Source: Rhodocyclaceae bacterium
GTDB lineage: Bacteria > Pseudomonadota > Gammaproteobacteria > Burkholderiales > Rhodocyclaceae
Direction: 5' to 3'
Length of the DNA: 64,000 nucleotides
Assembly (NCBI GenBank): GCA_019455325.1
Contig: JACFMQ010000012.1
Location: 33,031-97,030, forward strand
The notes under the pieces were generated by a model that saw only the letters and a list, made by a program, of their open reading frames with translations, did not search any database and had not been told where the DNA came from. Every line of letters starts with the position of its first letter. Position 1 is the first letter of the stretch. The translations under genes and the position numbers were made by a program. This document shows, piece by piece, positions 18,705-27,330 of the stretch.

Positions 18705-19832
18705 CTACAGGGTGAGCATGTTCTCCAGTTCGCGGACGATGGCGGTCATCCTGTCCTGCTGGCTGCTCTCCGCCATCTGCGCTTCGAGGACCTTGGCGAT
18801 GCCTTCGCTGCAGATGGCGGCGATGTACTCTTCCTGTGTCTCGGTCAGCGCCAGGCTGACGTAGGCGCGCTCCAGCCGCGTCGTCAGGTCCTGGATGGCC
18901 ATGCCGGTGGCGACGCGCGTGTGCCGCTGCTCCTGGTCGATCTCGCCGAGCGCCGCGGTGATCCGCTGTACGGCGGCGGCGACGCGTTCGTTGCGCCGGT
19001 AGGTCTGCGCTTCGGCGATCAGCGTGTTGGCGCGGACCTCGGCGCTCTCGATGAGGACCGCGAGGTGGTCGCGCAGGCGGCCGCAGCGCTCGGCGTCCTC
19101 GGTCGGCATGTTGCTGACCAGCATCGAGACGCGCGGATAGGTGATCGACAGGCGGTTGCGGTACTGCACGATACGGTCCATGCCGGTCATGTGCCCGATC
19201 ACCGAGGATTCCAGCGGACTGGCCTCGCCGCGCGAGGCCAGCGTCAGCGGGCCGTCCGGCGTGCGTACCTGGACCGCGCCCTCGAGGCCGTAGTCGGCGA
19301 GCCCCCGGAGCGTGGTCTGCGCCAGGACCTGGTAGTCGGTGCAGGAATTGAAGGCCTGCAGGATCTGCAGCAGCGAGCCGACCTCGCTCATGCTGCTCAT
19401 CGCCGTCATCGCCGTGCGGCTGGCGTAGCTGGCCATCTCCTTGAGCTGCGCCTTCTCGCTGATCCGGCCGAGCAGGCCGGCGACCTTGGCCTGCAGCTCG
19501 CGCAGGTCGATCGGCTTGACGATGTAGTCGTCGGCGCCGGCCTCGTAGCCGCGCAGGCGGGCCTCGATCTGGTCGTGCGCGGAGATGAAGATGACGGGAA
19601 TGACGGCGAGCTCGAAATCGTTCTTCAGCCGGCGGCAGGTTTCGTAGCCGTCCATGCCCGGCATCTCGACGTCGAGCAGGACGAGGTCCGGCCGCTCGGC
19701 GCCGGCCGCCTCCAGGCAGGCTTCGCCGCTGCCGACGCCGATCACGTGGTAGCAGTCGCCGATCGCTTCGCCGACGATCGTCCGCATCAGCTCATCGTCG
19801 TCGACGACGAGGATTTTGTGTCCGTCCGCCAT
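18705..19832 (-). CDS. Response regulator with an unassigned C-terminal domain
   Basis: A 375-residue protein. Residues 4-120 are a complete receiver domain: acidic pocket DDD at 11-13, phospho-acceptor Asp54 in LLDVEMPGMDG, and Lys106 in YIVKPID. The remaining roughly 250 residues match no DNA-binding, GGDEF, EAL or HD-GYP motif I can recognise. They look mainly helical with a possible coiled coil, so this may be a diagnostic-sensor or protein-binding output. The start at 19830-19832 has AAGGAG eight bases upstream. No partner kinase is adjacent. Confidence 0.8.
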   Translation of the reverse strand: MADGHKILVVDDDELMRTIVGEAIGDCYHVIGVGSGEACLEAAGAERPDLVLLDVEMPGMDGYETCRRLKNDFELAVIPVIFISAHDQIEARLRGYEAGADDYIVKPIDLRELQAKVAGLLGRISEKAQLKEMASYASRTAMTAMSSMSEVGSLLQILQAFNSCTDYQVLAQTTLRGLADYGLEGAVQVRTPDGPLTLASRGEASPLESSVIGHMTGMDRIVQYRNRLSITYPRVSMLVSNMPTEDAERCGRLRDHLAVLIESAEVRANTLIAEAQTYRRNERVAAAVQRITAALGEIDQEQRHTRVATGMAIQDLTTRLERAYVSLALTETQEEYIAAICSEGIAKVLEAQMAESSQQDRMTAIVRELENMLTL

Positions 19833-19907
19833 CCTTGCGCTCCTTTGCTTTCGACGATTCATTATGCATGAATCGGCGAGGGAAGTTCCAGCTTCCGCCG
19901 GCCGGCG

Positions 19908-20669
19908 TCAGCCGCCTGCGGCAGGCAGCGGATCGAGCCGGAAGAAGGCGGCCAACTGTGCGTAGACCGCCGGGTATTCGTCGCGCAGCGTGCGCGGCGT
20001 CTCGAAGAAGGCCTCGGCGAGGACGGCGAAGAATTCGCCGGGGCTTTCGGCGGCGTAGGGGTCGATGGCGGTGTCCTCGCCGGCGTCTACGCGCTCGCAG
20101 AAGTCGTCGTAGGCCGCCGCCATCGCCGCCTCCCAGTCCGCCGGCGACATGCCCGGGTGCAGCGGCGGCAGGCCGTCGGCCTCGCCGTTGATCATGTCCA
20201 GCTTGTGCGCGAACTCGTGGATGACCACGTTGTAGCCGTCGCCGGCCATCTCCACGTCCTGCCAGGAGACGAGTAGCGGTCCGCCGCCCCAGGCTTCGCC
20301 GGCGGCGATCTCGTCGTACTCGTGCACGACGCCGTCCTCGTCGACGACGCTGCGCGGGATGACGAATTCGGCCGGGTAGACGACGATGCCGACCCAGCCG
20401 GCGTACCAGTCGAGGCCGAGGTTGAGGATCGGCAGGCAGCCCTGGACGGCGATCGAGAGCTTCATGCGGTCGTCGAGTTCGAGGCCGCCGGTGGCGGCGA
20501 ACTCCTTCTCTTCGAGGAAGCGGCCGACGAGCGCGCGCAGCCGCTGCCACTCGTCGGCCGAGAGCCAGTCGAGGAAGTCCAGCTCGGCCCGGACCGCGTG
20601 CCACAGATCGTCCGGAATGCCGGCGGCCGGCCGCCGGCCGAACAGGCGCGAGACGAGGCGGCCGATCAT
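19908..20669 (-). CDS. mtfA: MtfA-type zinc metallopeptidase
   Basis: A 253-residue soluble peptidase. The zinc site is HEFAH (His151, Glu152, His155), with a downstream glutamate in EFFAVLAEAFFE as in MtfA. In enterobacteria MtfA binds and inactivates the glucose repressor Mlc and has aminopeptidase activity; whether an Mlc-like target exists here is unknown. Its start overlaps the stop of the upstream DMT transporter as ATGA, so the two are coupled. Length fits the family. Confidence 0.88.
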   Translation of the reverse strand: MIGRLVSRLFGRRPAAGIPDDLWHAVRAELDFLDWLSADEWQRLRALVGRFLEEKEFAATGGLELDDRMKLSIAVQGCLPILNLGLDWYAGWVGIVVYPAEFVIPRSVVDEDGVVHEYDEIAAGEAWGGGPLLVSWQDVEMAGDGYNVVIHEFAHKLDMINGEADGLPPLHPGMSPADWEAAMAAAYDDFCERVDAGEDTAIDPYAAESPGEFFAVLAEAFFETPRTLRDEYPAVYAQLAAFFRLDPLPAAGG

Positions 20670-21568
20670 CGGCGGGGGCCGGGGCGCGTCGCCGTCGTCA
20701 GCCAGATGCCGGCGAAGATCATGGCGATGCCCGCGTAGTGGTACCAGAGCGGCACCTCGGCGAGGAAGATCGCCGACAGGATCGTGCCGAACACCGGCAT
20801 CAGGTGGATGAACAGGCTGGCCTTGCTGGCGCCGACCTCGCCGACCGCGCGGTTGTAGAAGACGTAGCCGACGAAGCTGGGGAAGACGCCGACGTAGAGC
20901 AGCGCGGCGAACGATCCCCAGTGCAGGTCGATGTGCCGGTCGTTCGCCAGCTCCCAGGCGTAGGCCGGGACGAGGACGGCGACGCCGACGGCGGTGAAGG
21001 CGGCGAGCATCAGCATCGGGTGCACGCCGGCCGGGCGCCACTGCAGGCCGATGGTGTAGATCGCCCAGACCAGCACGGCGCCGAGCATCCACAGGTCGCC
21101 GACGTTGAGGGCGAGCGCGCCGAGCGCGGCCGGGTCGCCGCGCAGCACGATGGTGGCGACGCCGACGAAGGAGAGCGCCACGCCGAGGCCTTCCACCCGC
21201 TGCAGCCGCTTCTTCAGGAACAGCCAGGAGAGCGCGATGGTGGCGATCGGAATGAAGGAGTTGAGCAGCAGGGCGTTGGTCGCCGCCGTGTATTGCAGCG
21301 CCACGTAGGCCAGCGTGTTGTAGCCGCCGACGCCGAGCACGCCGAGGACGAGCACCGGCTTCCAGCCCTTCTTCAGGAGCGGCCACTGCGCGCGCAGGTG
21401 CGGCAGCGCCAGCGGCAGCACGAGCAGCAGCGCGATGGTCCAGCGCCAGAAGGCCAGCGCCATCGGCGGCACGTCGCCGCGGACGGCGCGGCCGATGACC
21501 ATGTTGCCGGCCCAGAACAGCGCGGTCAGCGTGAGCAGCAGGTAGGGATGGGCGAGGCGCGGCGGCAT
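20666..21568 (-). CDS. DMT-family (EamA) transporter
   Basis: A 300-residue inner-membrane protein with ten predicted helices arranged as two EamA repeats (for example LFWAGNMVIGRAVRGDVPP early, and VFPSFVGYVFYNRAV in the second half). It is probably a metabolite exporter or permease of unknown substrate. The ATG at 21566-21568 has AAGGA about ten bases upstream and begins the homology. An ATG at 21598 would sit inside the relA promoter and is less likely. Divergent from relA; coupled to mtfA by a four-base overlap. Confidence 0.85.
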   Translation of the reverse strand: MPPRLAHPYLLLTLTALFWAGNMVIGRAVRGDVPPMALAFWRWTIALLLVLPLALPHLRAQWPLLKKGWKPVLVLGVLGVGGYNTLAYVALQYTAATNALLLNSFIPIATIALSWLFLKKRLQRVEGLGVALSFVGVATIVLRGDPAALGALALNVGDLWMLGAVLVWAIYTIGLQWRPAGVHPMLMLAAFTAVGVAVLVPAYAWELANDRHIDLHWGSFAALLYVGVFPSFVGYVFYNRAVGEVGASKASLFIHLMPVFGTILSAIFLAEVPLWYHYAGIAMIFAGIWLTTATRPGPRR

Positions 21569-21596
21569 CGGGCTCGGGTCCTTGGCGAAGGGGGGC

Positions 21597-21613
21597 ATTG
21601 TATAATTGCGGCA
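21597..21613 (+). promoter_or_regulatory. -10 element close to the relA start
   Basis: A perfect TATAAT at 21601-21606 lies seven bases before the relA ATG at 21613. A transcript starting the usual 6-7 bases after the -10 would begin at or next to the ATG, giving a nearly leaderless message. No good -35 is seen 17 bases upstream (GTCCTT). Confidence 0.55.
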
Positions 21614-23817
21614 TGGTTTCCGTCGTCCATTCCGTCGCTGCCCAGAGCGACTTCGAACAATCCCTCAGCACGCTTTGCGAAGGTCTCTCCGACGAAGAGT
21701 CGGCGCTCGTCCGCGAGGCTGCGGACTTCGCCTGCGAGATCTACGGCGAACACACCCTCGGCAGCGGCGAAGGCGTCTGCTCGCATGCGCTCGGCATGGC
21801 GCTGATCCTGGTCGGGCTCAAGCTCGACGCCGCCTCGCGCCTGGCGGCGCTGCTCTTCGCCGTGCCGACCTACGACGAGCACGGCCTGGCCAAGATCGAG
21901 GCACGCTTCGGCGACGCCGCCGCGCACCTGGTCGGCGGCATCACGCGCCTGAACCGCCTGCGCCCGATCACCCGCGATTTCGTCGCCGACGCCGCGGCCA
22001 GCCCGCAGGAGATGAAGACGCAGGTCGAGGTGCTGCGCAAGATGCTGCTGGCGATGGTCGAGGACATCCGCGTCGTGCTGCTGCGGCTTGCCTCGCGCAC
22101 ACAGACGCTGCGCTACTACGCGGCGAACCCGGACGAGCTGCGCGTCGAGGTGGCGCGCGAGACGCTCGAACTCTATTCGCCGCTGGCCAACCGGCTCGGC
22201 GTCTGGGAGCTGAAGTGGGAGCTGGAGGATCTTTCCTTCCGCTTCATGCATCCCGATCTCTACAAGAAGATCGCCGGCCAGCTCGACGAGAAGCGGCTGG
22301 AGCGCGAGCAGTTCATCGCCGACGCGATCGAGCGCCTGCGCAGCGAGCTGGCCGCGGTCGGCGTGAAGAAGGCCGAGGTCTACGGCCGGCCGAAGCACAT
22401 CTACAGCATCTGGAACAAGATGCGCAAGAAGGGCGTCGAGTTCTCCGAGGTGTACGACGTGCGCGCGCTGCGCGTCATCGTCGACGACGTCAAGGAGTGC
22501 TACACCGCGCTCGGCATCGTGCACAACATCTGGACGCCGATCCCGAAGGAGTTCGACGACTACATCTCGAATCCGAAGGGCAACAACTACCGCTCGCTGC
22601 ACACCGCCGTGCGCTGCCCGGACGGGCGCAGCCTGGAAGTGCAGATCCGCACCTGGGAGATGCACCGGCACGCCGAGCTCGGCATCGCCGCGCACTGGCG
22701 CTACAAGGAAGGCGCGAAGCGGAGCGAGGACAACTACGACGAGAAGATCGCCTGGCTGCGCCAGCTTCTGACCTGGAAGGACGAGGTCGCCGATTCCTCG
22801 GATTGGGTCGCGCACTACAAGCAGGCGGCGCTCGACGAGACGATCTACATATTGACGCCGCAGGGCCGCGTCGTCGACCTGCCGCGCGGCGCGACGCCGA
22901 TCGACTTCGCCTACCGCGTGCACACCGACCTCGGCCACCGCTGCCGCGGCGCCAAGGTGGACGGCGCGCTGGTGCCGCTCAACACCGCGCTGACGACCGG
23001 GCAGCGCGTCGAGATCGTCGTCGCCAGGGAAGGCGGGCCGTCGCGCGACTGGCTCAACCCCGCGCTCGGCTACCTGATCACGCACCGCGCCCGCACCAAG
23101 GTGCGCGCCTGGTTCTCCAACCTGGCGCTGGAAGAGACGCTGGCCGAGGGGCGGGCGTTCGTCACCAAGGAACTGCAGCGGCTCGGCCAGGGCGGCGTGA
23201 ACATCGACGAACTGGCCGAGAAGCTCGGCTTCGCCAAGGCCGATGACCTCTACATCGCCGCCGGCCGCAACGAGCTCGGCCTGCGCCAGTTCCAGGTCGC
23301 CGCGCGCGGCAGCGAGATGCCGGTCGAGGAGCGCACGATGCCGGAGCCGGGGCGGCGGAAGAAGGCGCCCGAGGCCGACCGCGGCATCCTCATCGTCGGC
23401 GTCGACAAGCTCTTGACGCAGCTCGCGCGCTGCTGCAAGCCGGCGCCGCCGGACGAGATCCACGGCTTCGTCACGCGCGGCAAGGGCGTTTCGATCCACC
23501 GCGCCGACTGCCCGAACTTCGCCAACCTCGCCGCGCTGCACCCGGAGCGCGTGATCGAGACCGACTGGGGCGCGCGGCAGGAAGGCTGCTTCCCGGTGGA
23601 CGTGGTCGTCGACGCGCACGACCGCCAGGGGCTGCTGCGCGACGTCTCCGACGTCTTCGCCCGCGAGCGGCTCAACGTCATCGCCGTCAACACGCAGTCG
23701 AAGCAGGGCAAGGCGCACATGAGCTTCACCGTCGAGGTGAACAACCTGCAGCAGTTGAACCGCACGCTCGGCCAGGTGCACGAGGTGGCGGGCGTGGTCG
23801 GCGTGCGGCGGGCCTGA
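21613..23817 (+). CDS. relA: RelA-type (p)ppGpp synthetase
   Basis: A 734-residue RelA/SpoT homologue that makes (p)ppGpp from ATP and GTP/GDP during starvation. The N-terminal hydrolase region has lost its metal-binding HD pair (ALLFAVPTYDEHG near residue 85), as in RelA. The synthetase domain follows (residues about 235-355) with EFDDY near residue 312, the acidic EXDD motif typical of RelA rather than the RXKD of SpoT. Then come TGS (about 405-465, IDFAYRVHTDLGHRC), a zinc-finger region with adjacent Cys (RCCKP) and a C-terminal ACT domain. A TATAAT lies just before the ATG. A separate SpoT would be expected elsewhere. Confidence 0.95.
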   Translation: MVSVVHSVAAQSDFEQSLSTLCEGLSDEESALVREAADFACEIYGEHTLGSGEGVCSHALGMALILVGLKLDAASRLAALLFAVPTYDEHGLAKIEARFGDAAAHLVGGITRLNRLRPITRDFVADAAASPQEMKTQVEVLRKMLLAMVEDIRVVLLRLASRTQTLRYYAANPDELRVEVARETLELYSPLANRLGVWELKWELEDLSFRFMHPDLYKKIAGQLDEKRLEREQFIADAIERLRSELAAVGVKKAEVYGRPKHIYSIWNKMRKKGVEFSEVYDVRALRVIVDDVKECYTALGIVHNIWTPIPKEFDDYISNPKGNNYRSLHTAVRCPDGRSLEVQIRTWEMHRHAELGIAAHWRYKEGAKRSEDNYDEKIAWLRQLLTWKDEVADSSDWVAHYKQAALDETIYILTPQGRVVDLPRGATPIDFAYRVHTDLGHRCRGAKVDGALVPLNTALTTGQRVEIVVAREGGPSRDWLNPALGYLITHRARTKVRAWFSNLALEETLAEGRAFVTKELQRLGQGGVNIDELAEKLGFAKADDLYIAAGRNELGLRQFQVAARGSEMPVEERTMPEPGRRKKAPEADRGILIVGVDKLLTQLARCCKPAPPDEIHGFVTRGKGVSIHRADCPNFANLAALHPERVIETDWGARQEGCFPVDVVVDAHDRQGLLRDVSDVFARERLNVIAVNTQSKQGKAHMSFTVEVNNLQQLNRTLGQVHEVAGVVGVRRA

Positions 23818-23821
23818 GCGC

Positions 23822-24991
23822 CTAGCGCAGCGAGCGGTAGACTCCCGCGCGCCGGCGCTTGCCGAGCACCAGTTGCCACAGCTGGCCCTGGCGCGAGCGG
23901 AAGAAGCCGGCGGAACTCATCAGGTAGTAGCGCCACATGCGGTAGAAGCGCTCGTCGTAGCTGGCCTGCAGCGTCGGCCAGGCGTGGTCGAAGTTCTCCC
24001 ACCAGGCCAGCAGCGTCCGGTCGTAGTCGGCGCCGAAGCTGTGCCAGTCCTCGATCAGGAAATGGCCTTCCAGCGCCGCGGCCAGCTCGCGCGCCGACGG
24101 CAGCTTGCCGTTGGGGAAGATGTAGCGGTCGATCCAGGCGTCGGTGTGCCGGCTGGTGGCGTGCACGCCGATGGTGTGCAGCAGGAACAGGCCGTCGTCG
24201 GCGAGCGCGCGGCCGACCGCCGAGAAGTAGGCGCCGTAGTTCTTCGGCCCGACGTGCTCGAACATGCCGACCGAGACCGCCTTGTCGAAGCGGCCGTCGA
24301 GGTCGCGGTAGTCCATCAGTTCGATGCTCACCGGCAGGCCGGCGCAGCGCTCGCGCGCCAGCGCCTGCTGCTCGCGGGAAACGGTGATGCCGGTGACGCG
24401 CACGCCGTGGTTTTCCGCGGCGTGGCGGGCGAGCCCGCCCCAGCCGCAGCCGATTTCGAGCAGGTGCTCGCCCGGGCGCAGTTCCAGCTTGCGGCAGATC
24501 AGCTCGAGCTTGGCGCGCTGGGCTTCCGCGAGCGTCGTCGCGTTCGGCCAGTAGGCGCACGAATAGCTCATGCTCGGGTCGAGCATGGCCTCGAAAACGT
24601 CGTTGCCGATGTCGTAGTGCTGTTCGCCGACCTGGAAGGCGCGGCGGACCGACTGCAGGTTGAAGATGCCGTGGCGCAGGATTTCGCCGAGCAGGCGCAG
24701 ACGCGCCCGGCCGCCGAGGCGCGTCTCGGCGTCGACGCCCATCAGCCGGGCGAACAGCTCGTCCAGCCGCAGGCATTCCCACTGGCCGTCCATGTAGGCT
24801 TCGCCGAAGCCGAGCGAACCCTGCGTCAGGATCCGCCGGTAAAGGCGTTCGTCGTAGACCTGGATGTCCCAGGGCGCATCGCCGTTGAAGGCCACGCCCG
24901 CTTCCGCGGCCAGTTCGGCGAGCACGTCGGGGGCGGCATTCCGGCAGGTTCCGGGAGTCTGGTTGCCGCTCAACCAAGCATCCGTCTTCAT
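23822..24991 (-). CDS. cfa: Cyclopropane-fatty-acyl-phospholipid synthase
   Basis: A 389-residue enzyme that adds a methylene group from S-adenosylmethionine to unsaturated acyl chains of membrane lipids. The SAM site LEIGCGWGGLARHAAE lies near the middle, followed by GITVSREQQALA. The substrate-side region contains QHYDIGNDVFEAMLD. The C-terminal stretch RMWRYYLMSSAGFFRSR has Ser where E. coli Cfa has Cys354, a residue known not to be strictly required. The start at 24989-24991 is preceded by GAGGTG. Convergent with relA, with only four bases between the stops. Confidence 0.92.
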   Translation of the reverse strand: MKTDAWLSGNQTPGTCRNAAPDVLAELAAEAGVAFNGDAPWDIQVYDERLYRRILTQGSLGFGEAYMDGQWECLRLDELFARLMGVDAETRLGGRARLRLLGEILRHGIFNLQSVRRAFQVGEQHYDIGNDVFEAMLDPSMSYSCAYWPNATTLAEAQRAKLELICRKLELRPGEHLLEIGCGWGGLARHAAENHGVRVTGITVSREQQALARERCAGLPVSIELMDYRDLDGRFDKAVSVGMFEHVGPKNYGAYFSAVGRALADDGLFLLHTIGVHATSRHTDAWIDRYIFPNGKLPSARELAAALEGHFLIEDWHSFGADYDRTLLAWWENFDHAWPTLQASYDERFYRMWRYYLMSSAGFFRSRQGQLWQLVLGKRRRAGVYRSLR

Positions 24992-25065
24992 GTGCACCTC
25001 GAGCCGGAGTTTTGATTGCCTACAGCATAAGCGCCGCCCCGCCCGATCGCAAACCGCGGCGGCGC

Positions 25066-27183
25066 TCAGGCGGTGCCGGGCTTCAGCGCCTCGACCAGCT
25101 CGCACTGGGCGCAGCGCGGCTTGCTGCGTCTGCCCGGCCGCTTGCGGTGGTAGCTGCCGTCCGGGCGCATCTCCCAGGCCTGCACGTTGTCCGCCAGATA
25201 GATCTTCAGCCCCTCGTTGATCACGCGCTGCTTCAGCTTGCGGTCGAGGATCGGGAAGCCCAGCTCGATGCGCCGGAAGAAGTTGCGGTCCATCCAGTCG
25301 GCGCTGGAGAGGATCACGTTCTCCTTGCCGCCGGCGTGGAAGTAGAAGATGCGGTGGTGTTCGAGGAAGCGGCCGACGATCGAGCGCACGCGGATGTTCT
25401 CGGAAAGCCCCTTGATGCCGGGGCGCAGCGTGCACACGCCGCGCACGATGAGGTCGATCCTGACGCCGGCCTGCGAGGCTTCGTAGAGGCCGGCGATGAT
25501 CTCCGGTTCGAGCAGCGAGTTCATCTTGGCGATGATGCGCGCGCGCTTGCCGGCGCGCGCCGCCGCCGCCTCTTCCTCGATCGCCGCGATGACGTTGGCG
25601 TGCAGCGAGAACGGCGCCTGCCACAGGTGCTTGAGCGCCTGCGCGCGGCCCAGCCCGGTCAACTGCTTGAAGACCTCGTTCACGTCGGCGCCGACGTCCT
25701 CGTTGCAGGTGAGCAGGCCGAAGTCGGTGTAGAGGCGCGCGGTGCGCGGATGGTAGTTGCCGGTGCCGAGGTGCACGTAGCGGCGCAGCACGTCGCCCTG
25801 CCGGCCTTCCTCGCGGCGCACGATCATCAGCATCTTGGCGTGCGTCTTGTAGCCGACGACGCCGTAGACGACGTGCGCGCCGACCTCCTCGAGCTTGGTC
25901 GCCCAGCCGATGTTCGCCTCCTCGTCGAAGCGCGCCATCAGCTCGACGACGACGGTGACCTCCTTGCCGTTCTGCGCGGCGCGGATCAGCGAGCGCATCA
26001 GCACCGAGTCGGTGCCGGTGCGGTAGACGGTCATCTTGATCGCCACCACCTTCGGATCGGCGACCGCCGCCTCCAGCATCTCGATCACCGGCGTGAAGCT
26101 CTGGAACGGGTGGTGGAGCAGGATGTCGCCGGCGCGGATCGCCGAGAAGATGGTCGGCTTCTTGGTCAGCGCCGCCGGGACGCTCGGCGCGAAGCCGGAG
26201 AACTTGAGGTCGGGCCGGTCCACGCTGTCCGGCACCTGCATCAGGCGGACCAGGTTGACCGGGCCGGAGACGCGGTAGAGGTCGTCCTCCTCCAGCCCGA
26301 ACTGTTCGAGCAGGAAGCGCGTCATCTGCGGCGAGCAGTCGTCGGCGACCTCCAGGCGCACGGCGTCGCCGAAGTGGCGCTGCGGCAGCTCGCCCTGGAT
26401 CTTGGCGCGCAGGTTCTTCACCTCTTCCTCGTCGACGAAGAGATCGGAATTGCGCGTGACGCGGAACTGGTAGCAGCCGCGCACCGCCATGCCGGCGAAC
26501 AGGTGGCCGACGAAGCCGTGCAGGATCGAGGAGAGGAAGACGAAGCCGTGCGGGCAGCCGGCCAGCGTCTCGGGCAACTGGATGACGCGCGGCAGGAGGC
26601 GCGGCGCCTGCACGATGGCGGCGTTCGAGCTGCGGCCGAAGGCGTCCTTGCCTTCCAGCTCGACGGCGAAGTTGAGGCTCTTGTTGAGCACGCGCGGGAA
26701 GGGGTGCGAGGGGTCGAGGCCGATCGGCGTCAGCAGCGGCATCACCTCGCGCACGAAGTAGCCGTGGATCCACTCGCGCTGCGCCTCGGTCCACGCGCTG
26801 CGCCGCAGGAAGTGGATGCCCTCGTCGACCAGCCGCGGCAGGAGGTCCTGGTTGAGCAGCTCGTACTGTTCGGCGACGATCGCGTGCGCCTCGTCGGCCA
26901 TCAGGCGGAAGACCTCGGCCGCCGGCCGGCCGTCGCTGCCGAGGAAGCTCGAACCGAGCTTGATCTGCTCCTTGATGCCGGCGGCGCGGATTTCGAAGAA
27001 CTCGTCGAGGTTGCTGCTGACGATGCACAGGAAGCGCAGGCGTTCGAGCAGCGGCGTCGTCGCGTTCTGCGCCTGCGCCAGCACGCGCCGGTTGAAGGCG
27101 AGCAGGCCGAGTTCGCGGTTCAGGTAGTTCTCCGGCGGGAAGTGCTGCTTGCGCGAGCGCAGCATGGTCGGGCGTGAGGTCAT
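25066..27183 (-). CDS. ppk1: Polyphosphate kinase PPK1
   Basis: A 705-residue enzyme that reversibly makes inorganic polyphosphate from ATP. The family opening NRELGLLAFNRRVL is followed by four domains. The autophosphorylated histidine is in HLGTGNYHPRTARLYTD, and the second active-site histidine is in GRFLEHHRIFYF. The start at 27181-27183 begins near the family N-terminus; the ribosome site is weak, and a further ATG lies six codons in. Divergent from the exopolyphosphatase gene, so synthesis and breakdown of polyphosphate share one 147-base control region. Confidence 0.95.
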   Translation of the reverse strand: MTSRPTMLRSRKQHFPPENYLNRELGLLAFNRRVLAQAQNATTPLLERLRFLCIVSSNLDEFFEIRAAGIKEQIKLGSSFLGSDGRPAAEVFRLMADEAHAIVAEQYELLNQDLLPRLVDEGIHFLRRSAWTEAQREWIHGYFVREVMPLLTPIGLDPSHPFPRVLNKSLNFAVELEGKDAFGRSSNAAIVQAPRLLPRVIQLPETLAGCPHGFVFLSSILHGFVGHLFAGMAVRGCYQFRVTRNSDLFVDEEEVKNLRAKIQGELPQRHFGDAVRLEVADDCSPQMTRFLLEQFGLEEDDLYRVSGPVNLVRLMQVPDSVDRPDLKFSGFAPSVPAALTKKPTIFSAIRAGDILLHHPFQSFTPVIEMLEAAVADPKVVAIKMTVYRTGTDSVLMRSLIRAAQNGKEVTVVVELMARFDEEANIGWATKLEEVGAHVVYGVVGYKTHAKMLMIVRREEGRQGDVLRRYVHLGTGNYHPRTARLYTDFGLLTCNEDVGADVNEVFKQLTGLGRAQALKHLWQAPFSLHANVIAAIEEEAAAARAGKRARIIAKMNSLLEPEIIAGLYEASQAGVRIDLIVRGVCTLRPGIKGLSENIRVRSIVGRFLEHHRIFYFHAGGKENVILSSADWMDRNFFRRIELGFPILDRKLKQRVINEGLKIYLADNVQAWEMRPDGSYHRKRPGRRSKPRCAQCELVEALKPGTA

Positions 27184-27286
27184 GTCGCGTGGCGTCCGGG
27201 GGCGAAGTCGAGGTGCGTCATCGTGTTGCACGAATATTACGCCAGTATTTCAGCGCCCGGCGCCGGCCGGGGCGGCCCCGCGCGGG

Positions 27287-27295
27287 TGATAGAAT
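27287..27295 (+). promoter_or_regulatory. Extended -10 promoter element of ppx
   Basis: TGATAGAAT carries an extended -10 (TGn) directly before TAGAAT at 27290-27295, 36 bases upstream of the GTG start of the exopolyphosphatase gene. On the other strand TAATAT (plus 27234-27239) is a possible -10 for ppk1. No clear PhoB box is seen in the gap. Confidence 0.5.
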
Positions 27296-27330
27296 CCCGG
27301 CATTTTCCAGACGACGGGGGCGGCGAGCCG

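Noticed and set aside
25030-25066. GC-rich inverted repeat at the end of ppk1
   Set aside because: AGCGCCGCC/GGCGGCGCT can pair but has a 19-base loop and no T-run, so it is not called a terminator.
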